DNA of 64,000 nt from Bradyrhizobium sp. CCGB01 (GTDB lineage: Bacteria; Pseudomonadota; Alphaproteobacteria; Rhizobiales; Xanthobacteraceae), in contig NZ_JANADK010000001.1 of the NCBI RefSeq assembly GCF_024199795.1, positions 2,976,001-3,040,000 on the forward strand, given 5' to 3'. Under the pieces are notes generated by a model that was not told the origin of the DNA, made no database searches, and saw nothing but the letters and a program-made list of their open reading frames with translations. Below, one piece after another: positions 8,624-16,701 of this stretch (position 1 is the first letter of the stretch; the number at the start of each line of letters is the position of its first letter). Both the position numbers and the translations under genes were made by a program.

Positions 8624-10987
8624 ATGCCCGTTGATTCCGCCCGTCTCGACACCTTGACCGCGCTGGCCCGCAAGGCGCTGTGGCTGTCGTCATGGACCAT
8701 CCACCACGCCAACCACGTCCGCCCGAACACGGATGGCCTCAAGGTCGGCGGCCACCAGGCCTCGTCCGCCTCGCTCGCGACCATCATGTCGGCGCTGTAC
8801 TTCCATGTGCTGCGGCCGGAGGATCGCGTCGCGGTGAAGCCGCATGCGAGCCCGGTGTTCCACGCCATCCAGTATCTGTTCGGCCGGCAGAGCCGCGAGA
8901 AGCTGGAGAATTTTCGCGGCTTCAAGGGCGCGCAGTCCTATCCCTCGCGCACCAAGGATGTCGACGACGTCGATTTCTCGACCGGCTCGGTCGGCCTTGG
9001 CGTCGCGCAGACGCTGTTCTCCTCGCTGGTGCAGGACTACGTCAAGGCACACGGCTGGATGAAGGATCGCCGCGAGGGGCGGATGATTGCCCTCGTCGGC
9101 GATGCCGAGATGGACGAGGGCAATATTTTCGAAGCCCTTGCAGAAGGCTGGAAGCATGGCCTGCGCAACACCTGGTGGGTGGTCGACTATAACCGTCAGT
9201 CGCTCGACGCCGTCGTGCGCGAAGGGCTCTGGGAAAAGTTCGAGACCATGTTCCGCAATTTCGGCTGGGACGTGGTGATCGTGAAATATGGCCGCCTGAT
9301 GCGCGAGGCCTTTGCCGAGCCCGGCGGCGAGGCGCTGAAGCGCTGGATCGACAATTGCCCGAACGCGCTCTATGCGGCTCTGTGCTTCCAGGGCGGCGGC
9401 GCCTTCCGCAAGCATCTACACGATGAGATCGGCGATCAGGGCCCGATCACCAAGCTGATCGACAAGCGCAGCGACGAGGAGCTGCTGGCGCTGATGTCGA
9501 ACCTCGGCGGCCACGACATGGCGAGCATGGTGGAAGCGTTCGAATCCATCGACCACGATCGCCCGGTCTGCTTCATCGCCTACACGATCAAGGGCGTCGG
9601 CCTGCCGTTCCAGGGCCACAAGGACAATCACGCCGGCCTGATGACGGTCGCGCAGATGGAGAAGTTTCGCGACAGCCAGGCCATCCGGCCTGGGCACGAA
9701 TGGGACAGATACGAGGGCCTCGCGCAATCCGCGGCCGAGCTCGACGCCTTCCTCGCGCGCGTGCCGTTCAACCAGGACGGCCGCCGGCTAACCGCGCCTG
9801 TCATCGAGGTGCCGCAGCAACTCGCGTTCAAGCCGTCGGCGCAGATGTCGACCCAGCAGGGCTTTGGCCTCGTGCTGAACGAGATCGCGCGCAGCGACAG
9901 CGAGTTGGCGAGGCGCATCGTCACGACCTCGCCCGACGTCACCGTCTCGACCAATCTCGGTCCGTGGGTGAACCGGCGCGGGCTGTTTGCGCGCGGCGAG
10001 AAGGCGGACTTATTCCGCAGCGAGAAAATTCCGTCCACGTTCAATTGGGACTTCTCGCCCAAGGGACAGCATCTCGAGCTCGGCATCGCCGAGATGAACC
10101 TGTTCATCATGCTCTCGGCGCTCGGCCTGTCGCACCAGATCAACGGCGAGCGGCTGCTGCCGGTCGGCACGCTCTACGATCCCTTCATCGAGCGCGGCCT
10201 CGATGCGCTGAACTATGCCTGTTACCAGGACGCGCGCTTCATGGTGGCGGCAACGCCATCGGGCATCACGCTCGCGCCCGAAGGCGGCGCGCATCAGTCG
10301 ATCGCAACGCCGCTGATCGGCATGGCGCAGGATGGGCTCGCCTCGTTCGAGCCGGCTTTCGTCGACGAGCTCGCCGTGATCATGGCTTGGGGCTTCGAGC
10401 ACATGCAGCGCGATCCGGGCGAGGGCGGATCGATCTATTTGCGGCTTTCGACGCGCAGCATCGAGCAGGCGCAGCGGATCATGACACCCGAGCTTGCGCA
10501 GGGCGTCACCGACGGCGCTTATTGGCTGCGCAAGCCGGGCCCGAATGCCGAGCTCGTGATCGCCTATACCGGCGCGGTCGCGCCCGAAGCGATCGAGGCG
10601 ACCGGCTTCATCGGCGAAAGCCGGCGCGACATCGGGCTGCTCGCGATCACCTCCGCGGATCGTCTCCATGCGGGCTGGACCGCCGCGCGAAAGTTGCGCC
10701 GTGACCGGCGCGGCGTGCAGCACCTCAGCCACATCGAGAAGCTGTTGGCGCCGCTGGCGCGTGACTGCGGCATCGTGACCGTGATCGACGGGCATCCGTC
10801 GGCGCTCGGCTGGCTCGGCAGTGTCCGCGGTCATCGCGTCGAGGCGCTCGGCGTCGAGCAGTTCGGCCAGACCGGCACGATCGCCGACCTCTACCGCCAC
10901 TATGGCCTCGACGCCAACGCCATCATCGATGCGGCGGAAAGCCTCACCGCGGGCGCGCCGATCGCCCATCGCAAGATGGCGGTGTAG
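8624..10987 (+). CDS. Transketolase / AceE-type ThDP-dependent enzyme
   Basis: Large thiamine-diphosphate enzyme of 787 residues with the full transketolase/homodimeric-E1 layout. The N-terminal ThDP domain has GDAEMDEGNIFEALAEG at about 162 and ends its cofactor motif in VDYNRQSLD. The pyrimidine domain lies around 430-620 (LGIAEMNLFIMLSALGLSH), and a C-terminal transketolase domain follows. The opening (KALWLSSWTIHHANH) and the spacing resemble AceE-like proteins more than sugar transketolases, so the substrate may be pyruvate or another 2-keto acid. No E2 or E3 gene is nearby. The divergent Lrp-type regulator fits control by amino or keto acids. The precise reaction is open. Confidence 0.85.
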   Translation: MPVDSARLDTLTALARKALWLSSWTIHHANHVRPNTDGLKVGGHQASSASLATIMSALYFHVLRPEDRVAVKPHASPVFHAIQYLFGRQSREKLENFRGFKGAQSYPSRTKDVDDVDFSTGSVGLGVAQTLFSSLVQDYVKAHGWMKDRREGRMIALVGDAEMDEGNIFEALAEGWKHGLRNTWWVVDYNRQSLDAVVREGLWEKFETMFRNFGWDVVIVKYGRLMREAFAEPGGEALKRWIDNCPNALYAALCFQGGGAFRKHLHDEIGDQGPITKLIDKRSDEELLALMSNLGGHDMASMVEAFESIDHDRPVCFIAYTIKGVGLPFQGHKDNHAGLMTVAQMEKFRDSQAIRPGHEWDRYEGLAQSAAELDAFLARVPFNQDGRRLTAPVIEVPQQLAFKPSAQMSTQQGFGLVLNEIARSDSELARRIVTTSPDVTVSTNLGPWVNRRGLFARGEKADLFRSEKIPSTFNWDFSPKGQHLELGIAEMNLFIMLSALGLSHQINGERLLPVGTLYDPFIERGLDALNYACYQDARFMVAATPSGITLAPEGGAHQSIATPLIGMAQDGLASFEPAFVDELAVIMAWGFEHMQRDPGEGGSIYLRLSTRSIEQAQRIMTPELAQGVTDGAYWLRKPGPNAELVIAYTGAVAPEAIEATGFIGESRRDIGLLAITSADRLHAGWTAARKLRRDRRGVQHLSHIEKLLAPLARDCGIVTVIDGHPSALGWLGSVRGHRVEALGVEQFGQTGTIADLYRHYGLDANAIIDAAESLTAGAPIAHRKMAV

Positions 10988-11005
10988 TCGGGGTAACTAC
11001 CCTGT

Positions 11006-11041
11006 CATTCCGGGCTCGCGGCTTTGCCGCGTCCCGGAATG
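11006..11041. repeat. Short hairpin repeat after the ThDP enzyme gene
   Basis: CATTCCGGG and CCCGGAATG flank an inner pair GCGGC...GCCGC, making a strong 36-base hairpin 18 bases after the stop codon. It lacks a T-run, so it looks more like a REP element or mRNA stabiliser than an intrinsic terminator. Confidence 0.6.
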
Positions 11042-11198
11042 TCGATGTTGTGCGACCTTGCCACGTTCCCGCCATCGGCTCATATAACCTCCGTCCGCCG
11101 CAACGCTGGCCCCGCATATGGCGGGTTCAATTGCCGGCGCTTTCGTGCAAGGATGCCTGCCGAAACGCCCCCACCAAGCCCCCAAGAAGAGGTTAACG

Positions 11199-12629
11199 AT
11201 GGTCAATCGCATGCAATTCTACATCGACGGCGCCTGGGTCGATCCCGCCGTCAAGAAGTCCACCGCCGTGGTCAATCCCGCGACGGAAGAGGCGATGTAC
11301 GAGGTTGCGCTGGGCTCCAAGGCTGACGTTGACAAGGCCGTCTCTGCTGCCAAGCGCGCCTTTGCAACCTTCTCCCAGACCAGCCGCGAGGAGCGCGTCG
11401 CGCTGCTCACGAAAGTCATCGAGATCTACAAGGGCCGCCTCAAGGAGATCGGCGCCGCCGTCTCCGACGAGATGGGCGCGCCGCTGCCGATGGCGGAGAA
11501 GCTCCAGGCCGGCGCCGGCCTCGGCCATCTCATGACCACGCTCGACGTGCTCAAGAACTACCACTTCGAAGAACCGGTCGGCACCGCCATGGTGCTGCGC
11601 GAGCCGATCGGCGTGGTCGGCATGATCACGCCCTGGAACTGGCCGCTCAACCAGATCGCCTGCAAGGTCGCGCCCGCGCTGGCCGCCGGCTGCACTATGA
11701 TCCTGAAGCCGTCGGAGTTCACCCCGACCTCGGCGCTGATCTTCGCGCAAATCCTCCATGAAGCTGGCGTGCCCAAGGGCGTGTTCAACCTCGTCAACGG
11801 CCTCGGCCCCGAGGTCGGCGCCGCCATGAGCGAGCACCCCGACATCGACATGATCTCGTTCACCGGCTCGACCCGCGCCGGCATCGACGTTGCCAAGCGC
11901 GCGGCGCCGACCGTGAAGCGCGTCAGCCAGGAGCTCGGCGGCAAGTCGCCGAACGTGATCCTCGAAGGCGCCGACCTCACGAAGGCGGTGACCGGCGGCG
12001 TGATGCACATGTTCAACAACTCCGGCCAGTCCTGCAACGCGCCCTCGCGCATGATCGTGCCGCTGTCGAAGATGAAGGAAGTCGCCGCGATCGCGAAGGC
12101 CGTCGCCGACAAGACCAAGGCGGGCGATCCGCGCGCCGAAGGCACCACCATCGGCCCGGTCGTCAACCGTGGCCAGTGGGACAAGATCCAGGGTCTGATC
12201 AAGAAGGGTATCGACGAGGGCGCAACGCTCGTCTCCGGCGGCCCGGGCCTGCCCGAGGGCGTCAACAAGGGCTTCTATGTCCGTCCGACCATCTTCGCCG
12301 ACGTCACGCCCGACATGACGATCGCCCGTGAAGAGATTTTCGGACCGGTGCTGACCATCATCGGCGCCAAGGACGAAGCCGATGCGGTGCAGATCGCCAA
12401 CGACACACCGTATGGCCTCGCGGGTTACGTCACGGGCGCTTCGGTCGAGGACGCCAAGCGCGTCGGTCGGCAGATCCGCGCCGGTAACGTCAACCTCCAG
12501 GGCGTGCCCAACGACCGCACCGCGCCGTTCGGCGGCTACAAGCAGTCGGGCAACGGCCGCGAGTGGGGCAAGTATGGCCTCGAGGACTTCCTCGAAGTGA
12601 AGGCCGTTGCCGGCTTCAACGCGGCGTAA
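11199..12629 (+). CDS. Aldehyde dehydrogenase family protein
   Basis: NAD(P)-dependent aldehyde dehydrogenase, 476 residues, cytosolic. The diagnostic blocks are present: TPWNWPLNQIACKVAPALA (cofactor site, with the Asn near residue 140), SFTGSTRAG, the general-base Glu in QELGGKSPN, the catalytic Cys in NNSGQSCNAPSRM and EEIFGPVL near the C-terminus. The ATG at 11199 follows AAGAGG and begins MVNRMQFYIDG, the usual family N-terminus; the frame is open to 11118, but those 27 residues are not family-like. It is monocistronic, with its own hairpin terminator. The substrate aldehyde cannot be read from the sequence. Confidence 0.93.
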   Translation: MVNRMQFYIDGAWVDPAVKKSTAVVNPATEEAMYEVALGSKADVDKAVSAAKRAFATFSQTSREERVALLTKVIEIYKGRLKEIGAAVSDEMGAPLPMAEKLQAGAGLGHLMTTLDVLKNYHFEEPVGTAMVLREPIGVVGMITPWNWPLNQIACKVAPALAAGCTMILKPSEFTPTSALIFAQILHEAGVPKGVFNLVNGLGPEVGAAMSEHPDIDMISFTGSTRAGIDVAKRAAPTVKRVSQELGGKSPNVILEGADLTKAVTGGVMHMFNNSGQSCNAPSRMIVPLSKMKEVAAIAKAVADKTKAGDPRAEGTTIGPVVNRGQWDKIQGLIKKGIDEGATLVSGGPGLPEGVNKGFYVRPTIFADVTPDMTIAREEIFGPVLTIIGAKDEADAVQIANDTPYGLAGYVTGASVEDAKRVGRQIRAGNVNLQGVPNDRTAPFGGYKQSGNGREWGKYGLEDFLEVKAVAGFNAA

Positions 12630-12650
12630 GGCTTCTTACGCGAACAAACA

Positions 12651-12683
12651 AAACGCCGGAGCGTGAACCGCTCCGGCGTTTTT
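12651..12683 (+). terminator. Intrinsic terminator of the aldehyde dehydrogenase gene
   Basis: A perfect stem AAACGCCGGAGCG / CGCTCCGGCGTTT with a five-base loop, followed by T residues, 21 bases after the stop codon. Confidence 0.9.
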
Positions 12684-12718
12684 GCTTTTGTTCAAATGTC
12701 TCGACAACGTGAGATGCC

Positions 12719-12807
12719 GTAGGGTGGGCAAAGCGAAGCGTGCCCACGTCTTCGCCCGCGACGGCGCGATGGTGGGCACGTCGCTTGCGTTCCTTTGCCC
12801 ACCCTAC
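12719..12807. repeat. Inverted repeat of the GTAGGGTGGGC family
   Basis: Starts GTAGGGTGGGCAAAGCGAAG and ends TTTGCCCACCCTAC, with internal GTGCCCACG and GGTGGGCACG also inverted. Same family as 6925-7026 and 30149-30236. It occupies the gap between the ALDH terminator and the convergent lactonase gene. Confidence 0.8.
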
Positions 12808-12829
12808 GGCGTTGTCAACGTGGCGGCGC

Positions 12830-13801
12830 CTATCCCCCCAAGGCGCCCTGCGTATTCACATACAGCGCGTAGATCGACTGGCTCGCTGCCATGAACAGGC
12901 GGTTGCGCTTGACGCCGCCGAAGCAGACATTCGCGCACCGTTCGGGCAATGCGATACGCCCGATCATGACGCCGTCAGGCGCGAACACGACGACGCCGTC
13001 GAGCTCGGGATCGCCCATGCCCCAGCCGCACCAGAGATTGCCGTCGATGTCGCAGCGCATGCCGTCCGGCGTGCCCGGACCTGCATCGATATGGACACGC
13101 TTGTTGGAGATCGTGGTGCCGTCAGGCGAGACGTCATAGGCGAGGATTTTCCGGTTCGGCACCCCGCGCGATTCCACGACGTAGAGGATCTTCTCGTCGG
13201 GCGAGAAGCACAGCCCGTTCGGACCTAGCACGCCTTCGGCGACGATGGTCGCCTCGCGCGTCACGGGATCGAGCCGATAGACGTTCGGCTCGATCTCGGG
13301 CTCGGCCTTGTAGCCCTCGTAATTGCCGAGCAGGCCGAACGTCGGGTCGGTGAACCAGATCGAGCCGTCGGACTTCACCACGACGTCGTTCGGCGAATTC
13401 AGCCGCTTGCCGCCGAAGGAATCCATCAGCACGGTGATGCTGCCGTCATACTCGGTGCGCACCACGCGGCGCCCGCCGTGCTCGCAGGTGACGAGCCGGC
13501 CCTGGCGGTCGCGCGTGTTGCCGTTGGCGAAATTGGAGGGTTTCCGGAACACGCTGACCGTGCCGGTCTCCTCCTCCCATTTGATGATGCGCTGGTTCGG
13601 GATGTCGCTGCACAAGAGATAGCGCCCGTCGCCGAACCACACTGGGCCCTCGGCCCAGCGCAGGCCGGTCGCCAGCCGCTCCACCGCCGAAAGCTTCAGC
13701 CAGTATTTTTCGAAGCGGGGATCGAGCGCATGAATGGCCGGATCGGGGTAACAGGTCGCCGGCCGCCAGCCTGGCCGCTCCTGGGACGATGCCTCATTCA
13801 T
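12830..13801 (-). CDS. SMP-30/gluconolactonase/LRE family protein
   Basis: Beta-propeller lactonase-like protein of 323 residues. Metal-site motifs in order are EGPVWF, LNSPNDVVV, GPNGLCFS and PDGMRCD, with WFTDPTFGLLG typical of gluconolactonase-like members. The ATG at 13801 (MNEASSQERPGW) is preceded by GAGAG; the open frame continues 25 residues further without family features. It is divergent from a uronate-dehydrogenase-like gene 90 bases away. Known uronate dehydrogenases release an aldarolactone, which a lactonase of this type could open, so the pair is chemically consistent. It differs clearly from the SMP-30 protein at 2864-3769, so the two probably act on different lactones. Confidence 0.88.
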   Translation of the reverse strand: MNEASSQERPGWRPATCYPDPAIHALDPRFEKYWLKLSAVERLATGLRWAEGPVWFGDGRYLLCSDIPNQRIIKWEEETGTVSVFRKPSNFANGNTRDRQGRLVTCEHGGRRVVRTEYDGSITVLMDSFGGKRLNSPNDVVVKSDGSIWFTDPTFGLLGNYEGYKAEPEIEPNVYRLDPVTREATIVAEGVLGPNGLCFSPDEKILYVVESRGVPNRKILAYDVSPDGTTISNKRVHIDAGPGTPDGMRCDIDGNLWCGWGMGDPELDGVVVFAPDGVMIGRIALPERCANVCFGGVKRNRLFMAASQSIYALYVNTQGALGG

Positions 13802-13890
13802 GTCGGTTCTCTCGTTTCGTTCCCTCTGGACAATCCTGCTATCATTAGAGACACGTGACGGCAAATCGGACACCAACGGTGAGGGACAAC

Positions 13891-14715
13891 ATGCCGCGTA
13901 TTTTGATGACGGGAGCTTCGGGCGGAATTGGCACGAGCCTGCGAAAACTGCTGCCGCCGATCTATCCTGATCTCCTGCTCTCCGACATCAAGCCGCCGGC
14001 CGATCTCGCCGCGAACGAGCAATTCAAGGCGGCGGACCTCGCCGATCTCGCGCAGTGCGAAGCAATCTGCGAGGGTGTCGACGGCATCATCCATTTCGGC
14101 GGTTATTCGGTCGAAGGCACCTGGGACCAGATCCTCCAGGCCAACATCATCGGCGGCTACAATCTGTTCGAAGCCGCCTACCGCAAGGGCGTCAAGCGCG
14201 TGGTGTTCGCCTCCTCGAACCACGCCGTCGGCTTCTATCCGCGCCACCACAAGATCGGTACCGACGTCACCCCGCGCCCGGACGGCCGCTACGGCGTCAG
14301 CAAGGTGTTCGGCGAGGCGGTCGGCGCGCTTTACGCCGACAAGCACGGGCTGAAGGTGACCTGCCTGCGCATCGGCAATTTCGGCGACATGCCGCTCGAC
14401 CAGCGCCGGCTCTCGATCTGGCTCAAGCCCGACGACCTCGTGCAGCTCTGCCGCATCGGGCTCGAACATCCCGACATCCAGTTCGAGGTGTTCTACGGCG
14501 CATCGCTGAACGAGCGCGCCTGGTGGGACAACCACCGCGCCTACGAATTCGGCTATCGCCCGACCGGCCGCGCCGAGGATTTCCGCGAGCACGCGATGGC
14601 CGAGCAGGCCAAGCTGAAGCCGGATCCGGTCGGCGATTACTTCCAGGGCGGCGCGTTCTGCAGCATGGAGTTCGACGCCGACCCGAGCCGGATCATCGAC
14701 TGGAAGAAGCGGTAG
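13891..14715 (+). CDS. NAD-dependent epimerase/dehydratase family protein, uronate dehydrogenase-like
   Basis: Extended short-chain dehydrogenase of 274 residues. The NAD-binding motif TGASGGIGTSL is at residues 7-17, the active-site pair YGVSK follows PRPDGR, and a Ser is contributed by FASSNHAVG. The block LRIGNFGDMPLDQRRLS and the WLKPDDLVQLC segment closely resemble uronate dehydrogenases, which oxidise D-glucuronate or D-galacturonate to an aldarolactone. The ATG at 13891 follows GAGGG; an upstream in-frame start at 13855 would overlap the promoter region shared with the divergent lactonase. The family is sure; the uronate substrate is likely but unproven. Confidence 0.85.
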   Translation: MPRILMTGASGGIGTSLRKLLPPIYPDLLLSDIKPPADLAANEQFKAADLADLAQCEAICEGVDGIIHFGGYSVEGTWDQILQANIIGGYNLFEAAYRKGVKRVVFASSNHAVGFYPRHHKIGTDVTPRPDGRYGVSKVFGEAVGALYADKHGLKVTCLRIGNFGDMPLDQRRLSIWLKPDDLVQLCRIGLEHPDIQFEVFYGASLNERAWWDNHRAYEFGYRPTGRAEDFREHAMAEQAKLKPDPVGDYFQGGAFCSMEFDADPSRIIDWKKR

Positions 14716-14781
14716 GCCGCCATGCGCTTCCTCGCCCCGCGTGCGGGGTGAGGAGGGCCCGCCGGCACTCGCGCCGGGAGC

Positions 14782-15609
14782 CTAGTCGAGGCCTTCGTCG
14801 GGAATGTTCAGTACGGTCCCGCAGGCCTTGCAATGCACCGCGTCGACATCATGGCGCTGCAGAGCGCAGACCGGGCAGGGGAAGCGGACCTTGGAGGGCG
14901 CGAGCAATGCCTTGGCGAGATTCAGAAAAAGAGTCACGCCGAAGATCATGATGACGACGGTGATCAGGCGTCCGACGGTGCCTGGCAAGGTGATGTCGCC
15001 GAAGCCGGTCGTGGTCAGTGCGGTGACCGTGAAGTAGAGCGCGTCGGCATAGTTGGCGATCTGGTGGTTGTGTGACCTCTGGGTCTCGTAGACAATTCCC
15101 GTCATCACGAAAATGAATACGCCGAGGTTCGCGACGGCAAAGACGACCTCCTCGTTCCGCCGGAAGAAGTGACTGTCGATCCGGAGCCGCGCCACCATCT
15201 GATAGTCGCGCAGCAGCCGCAATGTTCGAAATGCGCGCAGGAAGCCGCCGGCTTCTCCGGCGAGCGGCGCAAGGAACGAAATGATGACGACGATGTCGGT
15301 CCAGGTCGAAAGCCGCGCGAGCTCGTGCAGCGGTTGACGGCTGATGATCATTCGTGCGGCGAAGTCCGCAAGGATCAAGACACCGAACACGACATCGAGC
15401 GTCTCGATGGCCCTGTTGCGCGGCAGGAACGAGGTCGCGATGATGAACAGAACCGTGACGATATCGAGCACGAGCAAGGCGTATCGGAATCTGATGCAGC
15501 CGAAAGTGTCGCCTTCATAAAGCTGCCGGATCCTGCCCTTCAGGACCTCGAATGGCACGGAGATGGCGTCGGCCAGCCCATGTCCCTTTGTGTTGTTGCG
15601 ATAAACCAT
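14782..15609 (-). CDS. Voltage-gated potassium channel family protein with C-terminal zinc ribbon
   Basis: Six-helix inner-membrane channel subunit, 275 residues from the ATG at 15609. S4 carries regularly spaced arginines (RAFRTLRLLRDYQMVARLR, about 125-143), and the pore loop holds the selectivity filter TTTGFGD at 199-205. After S6 the chain ends in CPVC (245-248) and CKAC (260-263), a compact zinc ribbon, in place of a nucleotide-binding or RCK domain. The open frame extends 34 residues upstream of the chosen start, but that stretch is the out-of-frame reading of a gene remnant next door. Role: K+ flux; the ribbon may sense metal or redox state, which is inference. Confidence 0.87.
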   Translation of the reverse strand: MVYRNNTKGHGLADAISVPFEVLKGRIRQLYEGDTFGCIRFRYALLVLDIVTVLFIIATSFLPRNRAIETLDVVFGVLILADFAARMIISRQPLHELARLSTWTDIVVIISFLAPLAGEAGGFLRAFRTLRLLRDYQMVARLRIDSHFFRRNEEVVFAVANLGVFIFVMTGIVYETQRSHNHQIANYADALYFTVTALTTTGFGDITLPGTVGRLITVVIMIFGVTLFLNLAKALLAPSKVRFPCPVCALQRHDVDAVHCKACGTVLNIPDEGLD

Positions 15610-15620
15610 CTCCCGGCAGC

Positions 15621-15836
15621 CTAGCCCTCCGAAGGATCGAGCATCTCGCCGATCTTGTTGACGGCGACATTGATCGACATGCCGAGATAGTCGTCGGGAT
15701 CGCCGAACCACGAGCCGGCCAGCGGCACGGCCTGGCCCGGATGCCGCGCGATGGCCACCGGAATGAGATCGAAGCCGGCACTCAAGCTGTTGGTCGGATC
15801 GTAATCCAGCCAGCCGGCGCCGGGCAGCTGCTTGAT
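15621..15836 (-). pseudogene. Transglutaminase-like protein, C-terminal remnant
   Basis: About 71 codons on the minus strand encode the typical tail of bacterial transglutaminase-like cysteine peptidases: GAGWLDYDPTNS, then DLIPVAIARHPGQAVPLAG and GSWFGDPDDYLGMSINV, ending in TAG. The catalytic Cys and His regions are absent, and the frame is closed by a stop codon directly upstream at 15837-15839. No start codon or promoter serves it. It lies 11 bases before the K+ channel gene on the same strand, so a complete gene once preceded the channel and its 5' part was deleted. Confidence 0.75.
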
Positions 15837-15845
15837 CTAGATCAA
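15832..15845. promoter_or_regulatory. Perfect FNR/FixK-type operator
   Basis: TTGATCTAGATCAA is a 14-base perfect palindrome matching the TTGAT-N4-ATCAA consensus of FNR/FixK/CRP-class regulators. It lies at the break point of the transglutaminase remnant. Its centre is 88 bases upstream of the ATG at 15927, so a class II promoter (box centred at -41.5) would start near 15880 and leave a leader of about 47 bases. Confidence 0.6.
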
Positions 15846-15926
15846 CGTTGCCTCTGGGATGGTCTGGCTCTTCAAACGATCACGCGTTCCGTCAGACGCT
15901 GATGCACGAATTGGCCGAATGGAGCG

Positions 15927-16196
15927 ATGAAAATGGGTATCCTTTGGACGATCATCATCGGATTTATCGTTGGAGTGGTCGCGAAGTTCATCATGCCCGG
16001 CGACAAATCCGAGCCAAGCGGGTTCATTTTGACGACGGTTCTCGGAATAGTCGGTGCGTTCGTTGCGACCTGGCTTGGTCAGGCCGTGGGATGGTATCGG
16101 TTCGGGGAGGGGGCCGGGTTCATCGGGAGCGTGGTAGGAGCGATCATCCTTCTCTTTGTGTACGGGCTCGTCGTCGGACGCCAGAGCCGCGCTTGA
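15927..16196 (+). CDS. GlsB/YeaQ/YmgE family stress response membrane protein
   Basis: Small inner-membrane protein of 89 residues with three glycine-rich hydrophobic helices and the family signature: GFIVGVVAKFIMPG near the N-terminus, then SGFILTTVLGIVGAFVATW and GSVVGAIILLFVYGLVVG. GGAG lies six bases before the chosen ATG; the ATG two codons later is an alternative. Members of this family are induced by stress, but their biochemical role is unclear. The FNR/FixK-type box upstream suggests low-oxygen induction here. The next gene appears to start inside its stop codon (TTGA), implying translational coupling. Confidence 0.9.
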   Translation: MKMGILWTIIIGFIVGVVAKFIMPGDKSEPSGFILTTVLGIVGAFVATWLGQAVGWYRFGEGAGFIGSVVGAIILLFVYGLVVGRQSRA

Positions 16197-16618
16197 AAGT
16201 CGCCCTCCCAGTCGTTGCGGTGCTCGGGATGATCGTGTCGGGAATCGCATCAGGACCAGCGCGTGCTACAGCACTCAGCAATGCCGAAGCGACGTTCCTC
16301 GATCAGCTCGTCACCGCATCCGCGGTGCTGGAGCAACGATGCGTCGGCTACGAGGTCGACGGTGCCGGCGGCGTTCAACTCGGCGCCCGGCTTCTCGGCA
16401 GCCCCGATGCGGCGATGGCCATGATCGACGCCTATGCTGCGGCCATCAAGGCCCGCGATGGCGAGAGCTACGATCCCGGTAAATTCCGCCCCGAGGTGTC
16501 CGAGACGGCGGGCAAAACGTTCAGGCGCGTCCGGGCAGACTTGATCAAGGACCCGAAAGGGGCCTGCGCCGACTATGGCGATACCAGCGTGGACCGCGGC
16601 CTGCTGAGACGATACTAA
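16193..16618 (+). CDS. Exported protein of unknown function
   Basis: About 141 residues from a proposed TTG start overlapping the preceding stop codon. The N-terminus reads as a signal peptide: Lys2, a hydrophobic core (VVAVLGMIVSGIA) and a cleavage site after GPARA. The mature part is about 115 residues, mostly helical and charged, with two cysteines (EQRCVGY and GACADYG) that could form a disulfide in the periplasm. The start is inferred: an ATG at 16229 exists, but it would cut the signal peptide, and the same frame is open further upstream. I do not recognise the family. Coupling to the stress membrane protein suggests a common regulatory context. Confidence 0.6.
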   Translation: MKVALPVVAVLGMIVSGIASGPARATALSNAEATFLDQLVTASAVLEQRCVGYEVDGAGGVQLGARLLGSPDAAMAMIDAYAAAIKARDGESYDPGKFRPEVSETAGKTFRRVRADLIKDPKGACADYGDTSVDRGLLRRY

Positions 16619-16626
16619 ACGCCCGT

Positions 16627-16660
16627 CGTAGGATGGGTAGAGCGAAGCGAACCCCATCGC
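16627..16660. repeat. Partial member of the GTAGG(G/A)TGGG repeat family
   Basis: CGTAGGATGGGTAGAGCGAAGCGAA and the following ACCCCATCGC resemble one half of the elements at 6925, 12719 and 30149. The matching second half is missing, so it looks degenerate. Confidence 0.4.
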
Positions 16661-16701
16661 ACTTTTTCTCTGCAGTCGGATCCATCAAGAAGGGCCCGAC
16701 C

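Noticed and set aside
11006..11041. Intrinsic terminator of the ThDP enzyme gene
   Set aside because: Strong stem but no following T-run; listed as a repeat hairpin instead.
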